A stretch of 64,000 nt of DNA from Cerrena zonata (taxonomy: Eukaryota > Basidiomycota > Agaricomycetes > Polyporales > Cerrenaceae): contig JASBNA010000028.1 of the NCBI GenBank assembly GCA_038087015.1, positions 248,001 through 312,000 on the forward strand. Direction: 5' to 3'. Each line of letters starts with the position of its first letter. Within the stretch, counting starts at the first letter, position 1. The notes under the pieces were generated by a model that was not told the origin of the DNA, made no database searches, and worked only from the letters and a program-made list of their open reading frames with translations. This document shows positions 32,542 to 44,700 of this stretch, one piece after another. The translations under genes and the position numbers were made by a program.

Positions 32542-33703
32542 ATGAATGTGGATTGGTTAATTGCGATAAACCATTAAGTACTCGGCATATAGCAAGGATC
32601 ATCTTCAAGTTGAAATCGACTCCTCAGAATATTTGAGAATGTATGATATCAAAAATCAATTTGCTGAAAGCTATTTTAAAATCGTTGATTATTGCAAGGC
32701 TTACCTACATCCAAACCACTACAATGAACACGAGTTTGATGTTGCTCCTCCTATAGAGTACTTCTTACCCAAAAATAGAATAAGACTCAGAAGTAAACAG
32801 AAGCTGAAGTACCTATCACCATTGGAAATGGGCAATAGTCCTTACAAAAAACCCATTCGTAAACCCAGGGAGGGAACTGAAACAAAGGCCACTACCCAGA
32901 GGGCACCAACGCCTGTATTCCCTGAATTTTCACAAATTATCAAGACAAGTTCAGACGAGACTGGGAATTTGGTACAAAATGAGTCTGAGGATGAACATGA
33001 TATTTTGGAACATGATTCATCTCTTTCTAGACAGCCATCCCTCATATTTTCCCCCTTGAATTTGACCTCTGGCCTTGACAATGGGAATTTACGTAGTTCC
33101 AACACCGAAGATATCGAGCTTCCATATACTCATAATATAGTAGTGGAAAAAACTCATCAAAAATTGAATCAACAACTATCTTCTGGATCCTTAAATAACG
33201 GTAACAATGTGATAGATTCAAAAATTGATTTCAGAGGGTCAGATTCCTCTAGAGAACATTTGCATCACCCAGAAATTGAAGAAGGGGAAGGATCTGAGTT
33301 CGAAATTGTCTCGTCACTCATAACTAATCTTACTACCTTGATTGGAGTGTCTAAGACTTGCTCAAATTTCTCAAACCATATAGAAAACATTTTCATGGAC
33401 TTGAGGCTAAACTTGAAGAATCTGCCGTGGGACAGAATTAGCTCTTTAACCCTTGATGTCATGGGTAAAACCATCAGGAAAGCAAGACACACATTTAACG
33501 ACATTGAAAACCTCAATCAGTTTTTCGATAACAAACAGAGGCTTGCAGCAAAGGAAGATATAATAGAACAGAAGTATTGTGAATTTATCTGCATATTGAC
33601 CGATTTGGAAGAAGAAATAGAAAGTCTTTTGTTATCCATTAACGAAATTCCCCAATCAAATGACAAATTACCACTTTCCTCTAATCCGTATTTAATGTTA
33701 TAA
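32542..33703 (+). CDS. Unrecognised protein, one apparent frameshift near the start
   Basis: Not recognised. The open frame from the ATG at 32639 gives about 354 residues. The same frame reads protein-like sequence upstream (YSAYSKDHLQVEIDSSEY) with no ATG before a stop. One extra T near 32574 would join this to an ATG at 32542 (MNVDWLIAINH), adding about 32 residues. The N-terminal quarter is aromatic and folded-looking. The middle (about residues 100-240) is Ser/Asn-rich and likely disordered. The C-terminal third is helical with a coiled-coil-like end (IIEQKY to LLLSINE). It lies upstream of THO2 on the same strand. I assign no function. Confidence 0.65.
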
Positions 33704-33756
33704 TAATTAATTAACTTCGAAAGTAAATACAACTTTTTGCAGTCTTGACCGCCGGT

Positions 33757-33762
33757 CACGTG
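33757..33762 (+). promoter_or_regulatory. CACGTG E-box upstream of THO2
   Basis: A single GTCACGTGCGG about 140 bases before the THO2 ATG, in a GC-rich patch of the short 195-bp intergenic region; a possible Cbf1 site. Confidence 0.4.
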
Positions 33763-33898
33763 CGGATACCCGGAAATGGAGTTTTTTTGTTATTTTTTTT
33801 TCGGCAGATTCTCAATAGAAATGAAAAGTCCCAAATGATTGAAGAACTGAAGGTATTTTGAAAGCCAATCCTTGAGCTTCAAAGTTGAAATTGTCAGT

Positions 33899-36800
33899 AT
33901 GAGTGCTCCTTCTGAAAATGGATATGCATACTTAACTGAAGAAGTTATTGAGCAATTTTCTGGCTCTGGATCGGAAAATTTGATTCAATTTTTGCAAGCA
34001 TCAGACCAGACAAAGGAACAGCTTGAAGAAATTAGCTCCTTAATTTTCACAGAACTTCTTCTTGTATATGAAGAGAAGAAATTGTCAGTTGATGAAGTTG
34101 TTCAGTTTTTAGTCTTAGCAATAAGTGATGAATCCTTTGCCGTTATCTTTTGTGAGGTTCTAGATGTTTTTCCATTATCAGAACCTGTTCAAAATCTTTT
34201 ACTTGAAATATATAAGAGACAAAGTATTATAAAATATTCCACTCTCGCAAGATATATTGATGCTGAAAGCTTGTCGAAACTGTCTATTGTTCCAACCGAT
34301 GTACTCAACAGACAATTGAATACGCGTAAGAGAGATGACTTTTATACTCAGAAGAAATATAATTTACTCCATGAAGAAATAGAAGGTTTCTCTAAATTGA
34401 TCATTGAACTCTATTCTATATTTAGAAGAGATGAAAGCTCGTATCAAGTCGATTATGCTTTAGAAATAGTGGAGAACTTAATAGGTCACTATAGTTTAGA
34501 CCCTAACCGTGTGCTTGATATAATACTTGATATATTCAGTAATAACTTTGTTAGTAATCATGAATTTTCGATTAATTTTTTGAAAAAATCGCGATGGTGG
34601 CCGGAAGTTGAAGGTGATTGTTTTACTTCAATACAGAGTCTAGGAAAAGGAGGAAATGAATCAGCAGCCAAATGTATCGGCTTAAAACTCATGAAATGCC
34701 CACAAGATAGAGATCTACCCGAAACGTATAAAATCATGATTGCCTGTCTTATGAAAGAGGGATTTCTTAGTTTCGGATCCATTTGGAAGTATGCCAGACC
34801 CAATGACGAAGAAATGAAAGACATTGAAGCACTCTACAAAAAAGAGCTTGATGAACAAGTATTCAAGGCAAGTGCAAGTGCTTTAGCTTTAGCTGCACCA
34901 CTAGCCGATGATGAGGACAATAAATCCAATTCTGAAAAGCTGACCACCTCTATGTCCAGAAAAGACACTAATAAAGATAAGACTGTTGCGGAGAGAATAC
35001 AATATAACTTCAAATATCAACTTTTGAGGGTGTTTCTAGGTAATGGGCTATATTGGCCATCAATTTATATTTTGACAGAATATAGCTTCTTGGCATTTGT
35101 CAGTCCTGACATGCACGAACTAATTGCCAGAATGTTTTCTTGTATGATAGAGCCTTTATACAAAAAAATTGCTCCTTTCAGTGATGAAGATTTTGCCAAA
35201 CTACAAAAGGGTAGACCAGTAACATTTGCTAAACCACTAAACACAGTCAAACTCGAAGAATTTCAAAGTGTTGAATATTTAAGTTTCAAACCAACCATTA
35301 AGAGCTTTAGCCAAAAGAAGTTTCGCTATTTCTATAGCGACTGGACTAAGAAATTACCTTTAGTAAATACAGTGGATGAGTTATTCAAGGTTTCTAAAGA
35401 TTTTCTTAAATTCATCGGAACAAATTTATCCCAGAATCTTGAACTTTTCTCGAAGATTTGTGATATAGGGGTATGGGATTTGCAAAATGATTCCTCGGAC
35501 ACTAGGACTTCAGAATGGTTTGCTTACTTCAGAAACTTTTTACTTCCTACAATTCCATTGATTAAAGAAAACTCTTTTGCAGTAGACAGGGCCTATGAAA
35601 TATTGAAATTCTTCACAACAGAAGAAAAGTTCAACTTGTATAGTGAATTACATCAAGTTTTAGGTAAAAATAATCCCCACATAAAAATGGCACAAGGAAA
35701 AGCAGAAAGGGCCACTAAAGATGTTTTAAAGAGATTATCCAAAGAGAATGTTCGTCCAATGATGCGTAGGTTAGCAAAAATTAGTTTTTCAAATCCTCTA
35801 CCTTGTTTCTTAACAATACTCCAGCAAATTGAGAGTTATGACAACTTAAATACGTTGGTGGTAGAAACAGCAAGGTATTTTAATCAATACGGTTGGGATG
35901 TGCTCACGTTAGCAATATTGTTAAGGTTGACCGCTTCGGGAAGATCAAATATTCAGAATGATGGATTGAATGAACGCCAGTGGATTCAATCCTTAGCTTC
36001 TTTTATTGGTAAGTTGTGCCAACGTTACCCTAAATCAGTTGACTTGAAGACATTATTCCAATATTTATTAAAGTCGTTCATAAAGGAGAAACATCGAGTA
36101 TCATTGTTTTAAGAGAAATATTGATTTCGATGGGTGGTATTCAAACAATTGCTAACCTCACTCTTCAGCAAATCAACATGATAAATTGTGGGTCCTCACT
36201 ACAAAAGATGGTTTATAGAACCATTGATGATGTGAGGTTCGAAAGATTTAGATCTGGTAATGTCTTGACTAATTTGTTGAACAATATTGGAGTTGTAAAT
36301 GAATTATTAGTTCTTCTTTGTAATTTGGGAGATGTCATAGTCTATTCTTCGGAACATTCACATTTAAAGGTATTAGCTAATAAAAATGACGAGCTAAATT
36401 CACTTCTTCATTTATTTACTCAACATATTGGTTTCTTTAGTGATTATCTCGATTTAAAGAAGTCATTGCTCCCTTTGACAGAATTGGTATCCAATTATGG
36501 CGTGCCTATTGAGTGGGCGTTTGAAATATGGCGCCCATTTTTAAGCAAAGGCCATTCAACCTTCCGAAAACGTAGATCAAGACGCCCAAATAATACTCAA
36601 GGATCTTAAGGACCAAATTTCAAAATTACAAAATGATGATGTTTGGAAATATTTTTCACCTGATTTCTATGCAACATTTTGGCAACTTTCATTATATGAT
36701 ATCAACTTTTCGGAAGAATTATATGACACAGAGATTGAAAGATTAAATTCTACAAAAAATGGTCTTGTTGATACAATAAATATAAGTAAAAAAGATCGTG

Positions 36801-38658
36801 ATGTCTCCAGATCTACGATAGAAAATTATAGAAAAGAGCTTTCTCAAAATGAAGTTTTCATAAAAGATTTACCCCAAGAAAAAGAATCTCATAAAAAACA
36901 CAACGATTTCGTTATGGAGACCCTTGGCAATGAGTCTAGCAATTGGCTCCATAAAACTGACAATAGTGATTTGCAAGCAAAAACATTCATTCAATATTGT
37001 GTTCTTCCAAGAGCTATTCATTCATCATTCGATGCTGCTTACACTGCTAAATTTTTGTTCAAGCTTCATGATCTCGAGACTAGTAATTTCTCGATTATCA
37101 ACATTTTGGACAGCTTAGTGAATAGTGAAATTCTTTTTGGAACTTTGTTCACTCTTACCCCAACCGAAGCTGAAAACTTGGGATTATTTTTTGCTGATAT
37201 TTTGAGATCTTTAAATGATTGGGCCGACCAAACCGTCTTTGAGAAAGCTAATGATATTACGGTGATCCTGGAAACTATAAGTACCTTATCATTCGATGAA
37301 TTCCGTTTGAAATTATATCAGTACCACTCTACTATCTTGAATGATGTTAGTCGTGCATTGAATGTTGAAGATTACATGTGTCGTCGTAATGCAATTACAT
37401 TTATGAAAAATTTACTTGGTGTTTATCCTACTGTGGAGGACCATTGCGAAAAAATTGTGGAATTAATAGAAAAAATTGCTCTTAAGGAGCACCGTGAAGA
37501 CTTGAAATTATCTTCCAGTGCTTTAATTGGTCATTTTAAATCTAGGTCGAAGGACTGGGTCCACCTATGGGACTTTATTCCTTTATCTGACTCTGAAAAA
37601 GAAGAACATGCAGGTAAAAGAAAGGCCATTCAAGATAAAATTGCTGAAGCAAAAAGGAAGAAAGAGGAAGAAGCCAGACAAAAGGAACTTAAAGCTAAGC
37701 AAGAAGCAGAAAATAACAAACAAAAGAAATTGGCTTCGGTTATAAGCTATGATGAATCAGCTAGCACAAATAAAAGAATTGATTCGAGGGGATCAGATGC
37801 CTCAAAAGGAAGATATGATTACTACTCCAAATATGATCAGGCAAAAGCATCCAATGATGATAAAACCGAGGGATCCAATGATGACAAGACTATTTCGAAA
37901 TCTTCGAAAGATTCCTACTCAGAATAAATCTTCAAACACCGAATTAGAAAAAACTACTTGTGAAAAAGATAAGTCACCAGAAGGAACGGACAAAACTCAA
38001 GAAGCAAAAAACACCAAGTCTAATGATTTGAAATCCAGGCTCAAAGAGGCTAAGAAAGAATACGAAGAAACCAAATCAAGAGATTTTACTCCATCTTCTA
38101 AAGCATCTACTCCCGTCGAAAATGAAACTAAGAAAGAACAGGCTACAGGAATCCCTCTGGCACCTAAGAATGCTACCCTTCCAGCATTTCCAAGAGAGAC
38201 CGCCCCTAGAACACGAACACCTTTGGCCCCACAGCCATCCACCAAGAAGGATTTGTTTTATAACGATAACGGCCAACATGGAAGAAGACCTAACGATAGA
38301 ACATCCGTATAATAACCAGAATAATCGATATAATAATCAAAGAAATATTCCTACTCCACCTACCAGACCGACAAACAATCCGGGATATAATTCACAAAAT
38401 CAAGGGGGACGAACCGGACAGAGAATGTCATTACCACCCCCACCACCACCACCTATTAGCTTAAAAAACTCTTCATCTCAACAATCACAGAATCAAATGA
38501 ATAGAGCTCCGCAACAACCACAAAGTCAAATGAATAGAGCTCCACAACAACAATCAAGAAATGATAATCACCATAGAGGCTCTTATAGATACGATGGTAA
38601 AAGAAAACATGATAATTATGGGAATGGTAGAGGTTACGATAAGAAACAGAGATATTGA
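33899..38658 (+). CDS. THO2: THO complex subunit Tho2, with four apparent frameshifts
   Basis: Largest THO/TREX subunit, coupling transcription elongation to mRNA packaging and export in the nucleus. The first piece (ATG 33899 to 36112) contains YNLLHEEIEGFSKLI, RWWPE, and KPLNT segments typical of Tho2. Further pieces run to 36609, about 37927, 38312 and 38658. One-base changes restore continuity: a T run near 36105 is short by one, and there is one extra base near each of 36551, 37918 and 38305. With these the span equals 1585 codons plus stop, matching the roughly 1600-residue family. The C-terminus is Lys/Glu-rich, then Pro/Gln/Asn-rich with an R/Y-rich end, a probable RNA-binding tail. 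The ATG at 33899 is preferred to an upstream TTG. Confidence 0.92.
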
Positions 38659-38785
38659 AGTAAATTTGTATTATATCTATAATAATTTTTTTAAAAAAGT
38701 CTAAATTAAATATTATTACATGTAGCAACACAAATTCCTCTTTCGTCTTGGAAAGAGTAAATGCAATTCATAAAATGTCGTGAGT

Positions 38786-40175
38786 TTAAGCAGATCTTTG
38801 AGAGTCTATTAAACGGAGTTCTTCGTCGATTAAATCGTCGATATTGTCCTCAATATAATCATGATCATTTTGTTGATCAGTTACACTATCATCCGAGAAG
38901 TCTTCATTAAGTTCATTATCTGCATTGGTATCTTCGAGCTTTCTTCTTTTTGGATCGAAATCATCAGCTGGTTCAGACGAAGGTCTTTTATTATCTGTTG
39001 AGCCTTGAAGCAGATTCTTCCTGTTCCAAAGATTGAAGAAATTCTTCAATTTTCTTCAAATGAGCTTCATGCCAGGTTAAGTGACGTCTTAAATCATATT
39101 CTCGTCTAAATTTTCTATCACAATATTTTTTAGGACACTCAATTCTTTTAGTTTGATAATTGGAGGATAAAAGATCAACAATTGAAAATTTACCCGATTG
39201 AACGGTTGAAGTAAAAGATTCGATTGATTTCATTGATTGTTTATAGCCAGAAATGATATCTTCTTCATCTGAGCTCTCATCATTATCTGAGATTTCTTTA
39301 AAGCCATTATTTTCCAAATCTTTAAGAGAGGATTTATTTATTTGAGTAGATTCTGCTTCACTTAAAAGTTTTTGAAGCTCTAATCTTTCATGAGCTTTTA
39401 ATAAATCAGGAGGAACATTACCATCATGAAATTCTCTATAATGTTTTATAAGATCTAATTTTTTCATGAATTTACCTTCTTCACAATATTTACAATTCCA
39501 AATCTTAACCAGATTAGTAGTATCATGACTCATCATATGAGATTTAAGACCTTTTTCACCAACACACCCTTTCCCACAAATGGTACATTTAATTTTTGGA
39601 TGTTCAGTTTTCATATGTAATTGTAAAGCAGACCAAGTTGGGAAATTACGGAAGCATCCAGTATGGTCACATTGATATATTGGAGAATCACTATGAAATT
39701 TAATGGTATGATTAGCTAATTTACTTGGTTTAGGGAAAGTTTTACCACAAATTTTACAAGTTAATGTTTTCTCATGAACCGATAAAATATGATGTCTTAA
39801 ACTTGGATGACGATAGAAGGCTTCCGAGCAACCCTCCCAAGTACACTTGAAAGCTTTAGTATGAGTAACTTCATGACGTTTTAAATGCTGAGGACTATTA
39901 ACCCCTTTACCACATACAGAGCAATGAAAGGGTTTATTTTCCAGACTCTCGTGGGATATGTGATGAGTATTAAGATGGTAATTACGTAAAAATGCTTTCC
40001 CACAACCTTCATACTTACAAACAAAGGGTCTTTCACCAGTATGAGATCGTTCATGTTGCTTTAATAAAGATGGCCTATTATAGATTTTATCACACCCTTC
40101 ATACTCACATTTATACTTCTTGGGTAGCCTTCTTGGAGTCTTGGTAGGCAGAGCCTCACTAGCAGGCAGCAGCAT
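38786..40175 (-). CDS. PZF1: Transcription factor IIIA, C2H2 zinc-finger protein, one apparent frameshift
   Basis: TFIIIA binds the 5S rRNA gene internal control region and 5S rRNA. Nine C2H2 fingers are visible: eight between about residues 20 and 255, beginning [12 protein letters not shown]. The ninth is separated by an acidic spacer ([10 protein letters not shown] to HLTWH), as in yeast TFIIIA. An extra A near 39008 splits the acidic, Asp/Glu-rich C-terminus into another frame. Removing it gives 462 codons to 38786. The start codon is followed by CTG CTG, with a third CTG at codon 9. Read as serine this gives MSSPASEASPTKTPRR, a plausible disordered leader. The ATG at 40175 is preferred to an upstream TTG. 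Confidence 0.93.
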
Positions 40176-40325
40176 CCTGATTTCCAGCAATAATCTCTAT
40201 GAATTATGAAAAAGCTATAACCATCATCATCTCTGCTCTTCGCAGAGCCTTATAAAAAAAAAAAAAAAATAAATAAAAACCAAAAAGGGAAATCCAATGA
40301 GCCGCACACGATATACCTTCTATGC

Positions 40326-40390
40326 CTATTGTATATCTATTGTATATCTATTCTATATCTATTCTATATCTATTCTATATATATTCTATA
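40326..40390. repeat. 11-bp tandem repeat
   Basis: Unit CTATTGTATAT/CTATTCTATAT repeated about five and a half times. Confidence 0.85.
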
Positions 40391-41272
40391 CCCGTTACCA
40401 TTCCTATATCATACATGTAACCCCACGCTTATACAATAATAAAATACGTCAGTATACCAATATAGCTTCGAAAATACACGATAGTCTGTCAAAGTCACTG
40501 AGAATACGAGTGCTAGGCTGCAAAATGAACTGCAAACTCCCTTGTAAAGCCTTTTCCAAGCGACGACGACTTTGCGGTGTCCCTAATACGATCCCCTTCA
40601 CAAACGCACCACTCGATCAGCATTCAGCAAATCGTTCACTTACTCCATGTACTTGTCCCTACACTATGTACTGTCGTTACACCGTCTAAGATCTGGTTGT
40701 GGGAAGTGCGCCAACCACCGCAAAAAAACCCCGTACACCACAACCCCATCAAAATACCCGCCAAAACATCAAAAATCACCACTTTCCACTTTTTGGCAAC
40801 TTCTGCTACTCAGGTATTTCTTCATCGTTCGGTGTATTCGGTGTATGGGGTGTATTCAGTGTAACGAGAGAGCTCAATGGCTTGATTCGGTCGGTCAGGG
40901 CATTCGGGGGATGATACAGGTACGTGCTATACCAGTGGAGGCTCAAGCGCCAGGTCTTAGGGTCAAGTTTAAGCAAGGGTAGCGTTGAATACTTCATTGC
41001 AGTCGGGGGGTTGTTCATTGTGCTGAGCTAAGTAGACCTGGCGACTATAACAAGATCAATAAATACGATACGCTTAATGTAAACAACCTAGACGAGAAGC
41101 TAATACAGAAGCATTCCTGAAACAGCCTTTTCGATGGTTAATTGGGTAAACGCCCAAATTCAGGGGAGGCAACTTGGTGCCGGGGTTGGAATATTCACAA
41201 ATACCATTCCCCAATGCCTCAACACGGTTATTTAATAAGGTTGTACCTTTGAAAGGAGGTGTGTTATGTTAA

Positions 41273-41283
41273 ACGCGTCGCGT
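41273..41283 (+). promoter_or_regulatory. MCB-like element upstream of GIN4
   Basis: ACGCGTCGCG contains the MBF core ACGCGT, about 460 bases before the GIN4 ATG. Cell-cycle control would fit a bud-neck kinase. Confidence 0.4.
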
Positions 41284-41739
41284 GCGGAAGGATTTTAACT
41301 CAAATCAGCAAAATTATTGACAAGTTTGAACGGGTTAAAACACTATTTTATCAACAAATAGTTACCACCTTTCAAACATAAACATAAACAAAACGCAGAA
41401 TATTATTCAATTTCATTGCATTCCATATTCCCTGAGACGTGTCTTCTGTGTATATTCATATCTGTTAGTGATTTATCAGTTTGAATTGTACTCAGAGCTT
41501 TTAGTATTGGTACTTTTTCTTTTTTGTTCACCTTCTTTGTACTAAGTCAGTCAACTTTTTGTTTTAGGAAAGATATTTCTTCAAATATCTAAAATTTTCA
41601 TCGTCTCTTATTTGTTTTCCTAAAATCCTTCTTTTTCATATTTTTTTAAATCTTTTTTTCTTCTTTATCTGTTAATTACTTACTTTTATTAACCTGTCCG
41701 TTCGTTTTAAAATAGTCCAAGTGACTAATCTTATATAAT

Positions 41740-44700
41740 ATGTCCTATCATTCAAGACAGCCTTCAATTGCTTCGTCTTTGATGTCGAGCTCAAATCATA
41801 ATCATCCTCAAAAAATTGGACCTTGGAAATTAGGTAAAACTTTGGGAAGAGGTGCTACCGGTCGAGTTCTTCTAGGTGTTCATTCAACAACTGGCCAAAA
41901 AGCTGCAGTTAAAGTTGTTTCAAAATCAGAATTGAATGAAGATTATGATACTAATTCCAATGGTGGATTACCTTACGGAATTGAACGTGAAATCATTATT
42001 ATGAAATTATTAACTCATCCAAATGTTTTAAGATTATATGATGTTTGGGAAACTTCAAAAGCTTTATATCTAGTTTTAGAATACGTTGAAGGTGGTGAAT
42101 TATTCGATTTATTAGTAGAAAGAGGGCCTTTACAAGAAATTGAAGCAATAAAATATTTTAGACAAATTATACTAGGTACGGCTTATTGTCATGCTTTGGG
42201 TATTTGTCATCGTGATTTAAAACCAGAAAATTTATTATTAGATTCAAATTTAAATGTTAAATTGGCAGATTTCGGTATGGCTGCTTTAGAAAGTAATGGG
42301 AAATTATTAGAAACAAGTTGTGGTTCTCCTCATTATGCTGCTCCTGAAATTGTAAGTGGTTTGAAATACCATGGTGCTGCTTCGGATATTTGGTCTTGTG
42401 GTGTTATATTGTTTGCTTTATTAACTGGTAGATTACCTTTTGATGATGAAAATATTCGTAACTTATTATTAAAAGTTCAAGCTGGTAATTTTGAAATGCC
42501 CGATGAAATTAGTATTGATGCTCAAGATTTAATTTCAAAAATGTTAACGGTTGATCCTTTAGATAGAATTCAAACTGGTAAAATTTTGAAACATCCTTTA
42601 CTTAATAAATATCCAATTCCAAATGAAGATTTAATTAGTGTCAAAAGTTTACCTCACCCTGAAACCGCTTATAAATCTTTAGGTTCAATCAAAAATATTG
42701 ATAAACAAATTCTTCAAAATTTATCTATTTTATGGCATGATAGATCTCAACAAGATATAATAGATTGTTTATTGAAAAATGGTTCAAATCCTGAAAAAAC
42801 TTTCTATGCTTTATTATTAAGATATAGACACAATCAAGAAAATTTATTGAATGCTAATAATAATAATCCAATGTCTCCTAAAAAATCAAAACAATCTGCC
42901 ATGGTTCGTTCTACTTCTTCAAGTTCAGTTCGTGTTCCAAATACTCCTAAAAAGAAACGTATGAGTCAAATAAGTGCCTCTTCTTCTCGTAATAGGCCGG
43001 TTCTGTTCCAATATAAAAATGGTGTTAGAACGTCAATGATAAATAATAATCAAGGTAGATTATCGGCTTCTTCCAGTGTTAATAATTCTCCTTTTAAATC
43101 TCCTCATCGTTCTCCAGCAAGATATTCCTATGGTCAATCTCCAACTAAAAGATCTCCTTATCGTAATTCTCCATATCGTAATTCTCCATTCCGTAACTCT
43201 CCATATCGTGATTCTCCATATCGTGATTCTCCATATCGTAACTCTCCTTTCAAATCTCCAACTAAATCTCCTCATGGTCGCCAATTAGAAGATGTTCACG
43301 AAAATCAACCTCCTGCTATTCCAAGGAATATTTATAATGAAATAATGAGTGCTCAAAGAAATGGTTCTTTAGGCTCAATGCCTCCTACTTTACCTTCCAA
43401 AGATACTATTTATAATCAAGCTGCTGCTTCTGATGATAAAAATCCAATTGTTGATGAAATTAGTGCTGCTAATAATGCTGATTTCAATGCTTTGGCTTCT
43501 GCTCCAAGTTTATCTCCTTCAAAAAATAACAAATCTCCAATTAAATCTTCTCCAGTTAGATCCCCAGCCAGAAATGGTAAACGTAATTCTATGATTGGTC
43601 TTAATCGTAGTGCTTCAAAATTATCTAAACGTAAATCGGTTCGTCAATCTATGACTACTGGTTTAAAACGTAATTCAATCACTGTCAAATTATTATCAAC
43701 TTATGCTAAATTATCTGGTGAAACTGATTGGGAATATATGGATAAACAAACTAGAAGAACTTCTGCCACTTTTGCTACGTTATGTGATAAAATTTTCAAC
43801 CAAGAAGACTACGATGAAGACGAAGAAAAATTAGTGGACGAAGAAGAAAAACAAGCTAAAGAATATGAAAAATTAATGGAAGCAGAAAGAAGAAAACATG
43901 AAGCAGAATTAAGAGCTAGAAAAGAATTAGCTAAGCAAAAAAAGAGACAAAAAAGAAGATCATTAATGTCTTCTAAAAAATTAGCCATTGTCATTAAAGA
44001 TGATGATAATTCTAATAGTGAAGTTGAAATTCCAATTACTGAGGACAAGATCTCTCAACCAAAAAGACAGTCTAAAATCTCTAATGCTAATAAATCAAGG
44101 GCCATATCCGATGGTGGTGTTGTTGTTGATCACCTTAATGATGAGTTAACTCCAGATGATATCGAAAATATTAAAAGAAGATCAGTTACTCAGCCTGAAG
44201 TTAGACAACGATCAAATCCAGTATTAACCAGAAGACCAGTTTCCAGGTTAGATCCTTTATGGATTGCTCATGAAAATGAAGAATTAAGTAAAGCTAAAGA
44301 AGCCTTGGAAGCTGAATATAGAAGCTCCAAATCAAAATCTAAAAAGGCTAAGGCAAAAGCAAAGAAAAAGGTTAATAGAGAATCGGTCATTTCTGTTATT
44401 GATGATGATTTCGACTATGGTAAAAGACGCTATTCCAGAAATAGTGACTTTGATAGGGATTATGAATATGAATTACCAAGTCCTGAAATGGAAAATTCTG
44501 ATTTAAGTGAAGAATATATGTCAGAGATTCGTAAGTCAAGATTGCTTAACTCCCAACAAAATATTCATGCTATTTCTAAAGGAGATAAACAAGCAAAGAA
44601 AAGAGCTTCACTTCAAAGAGCTAATAATGAACTTGCTGTTGCTAAACAACGTGAAAGAGAAGGGATGAGAATCAAGAGCCGTGAAAGAGAAATCAAGTTG

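Larger units (their letters stand above)
40176..41739. other. Long divergent promoter region between PZF1 and GIN4
   Basis: About 1.56 kb. It holds an 11-bp tandem repeat near 40326-40380, several short overlapping frames without support, an MCB-like site at 41273 and long pyrimidine-rich leader sequence before GIN4. A long, structured 5' leader is usual for morphogenesis regulators of this kind; that is inference. Confidence 0.5.

Noticed and set aside
40297..41018. Cluster of overlapping short frames between PZF1 and GIN4
   Set aside because: Partly generated by an 11-bp tandem repeat; overlapping in several frames without conserved motifs.
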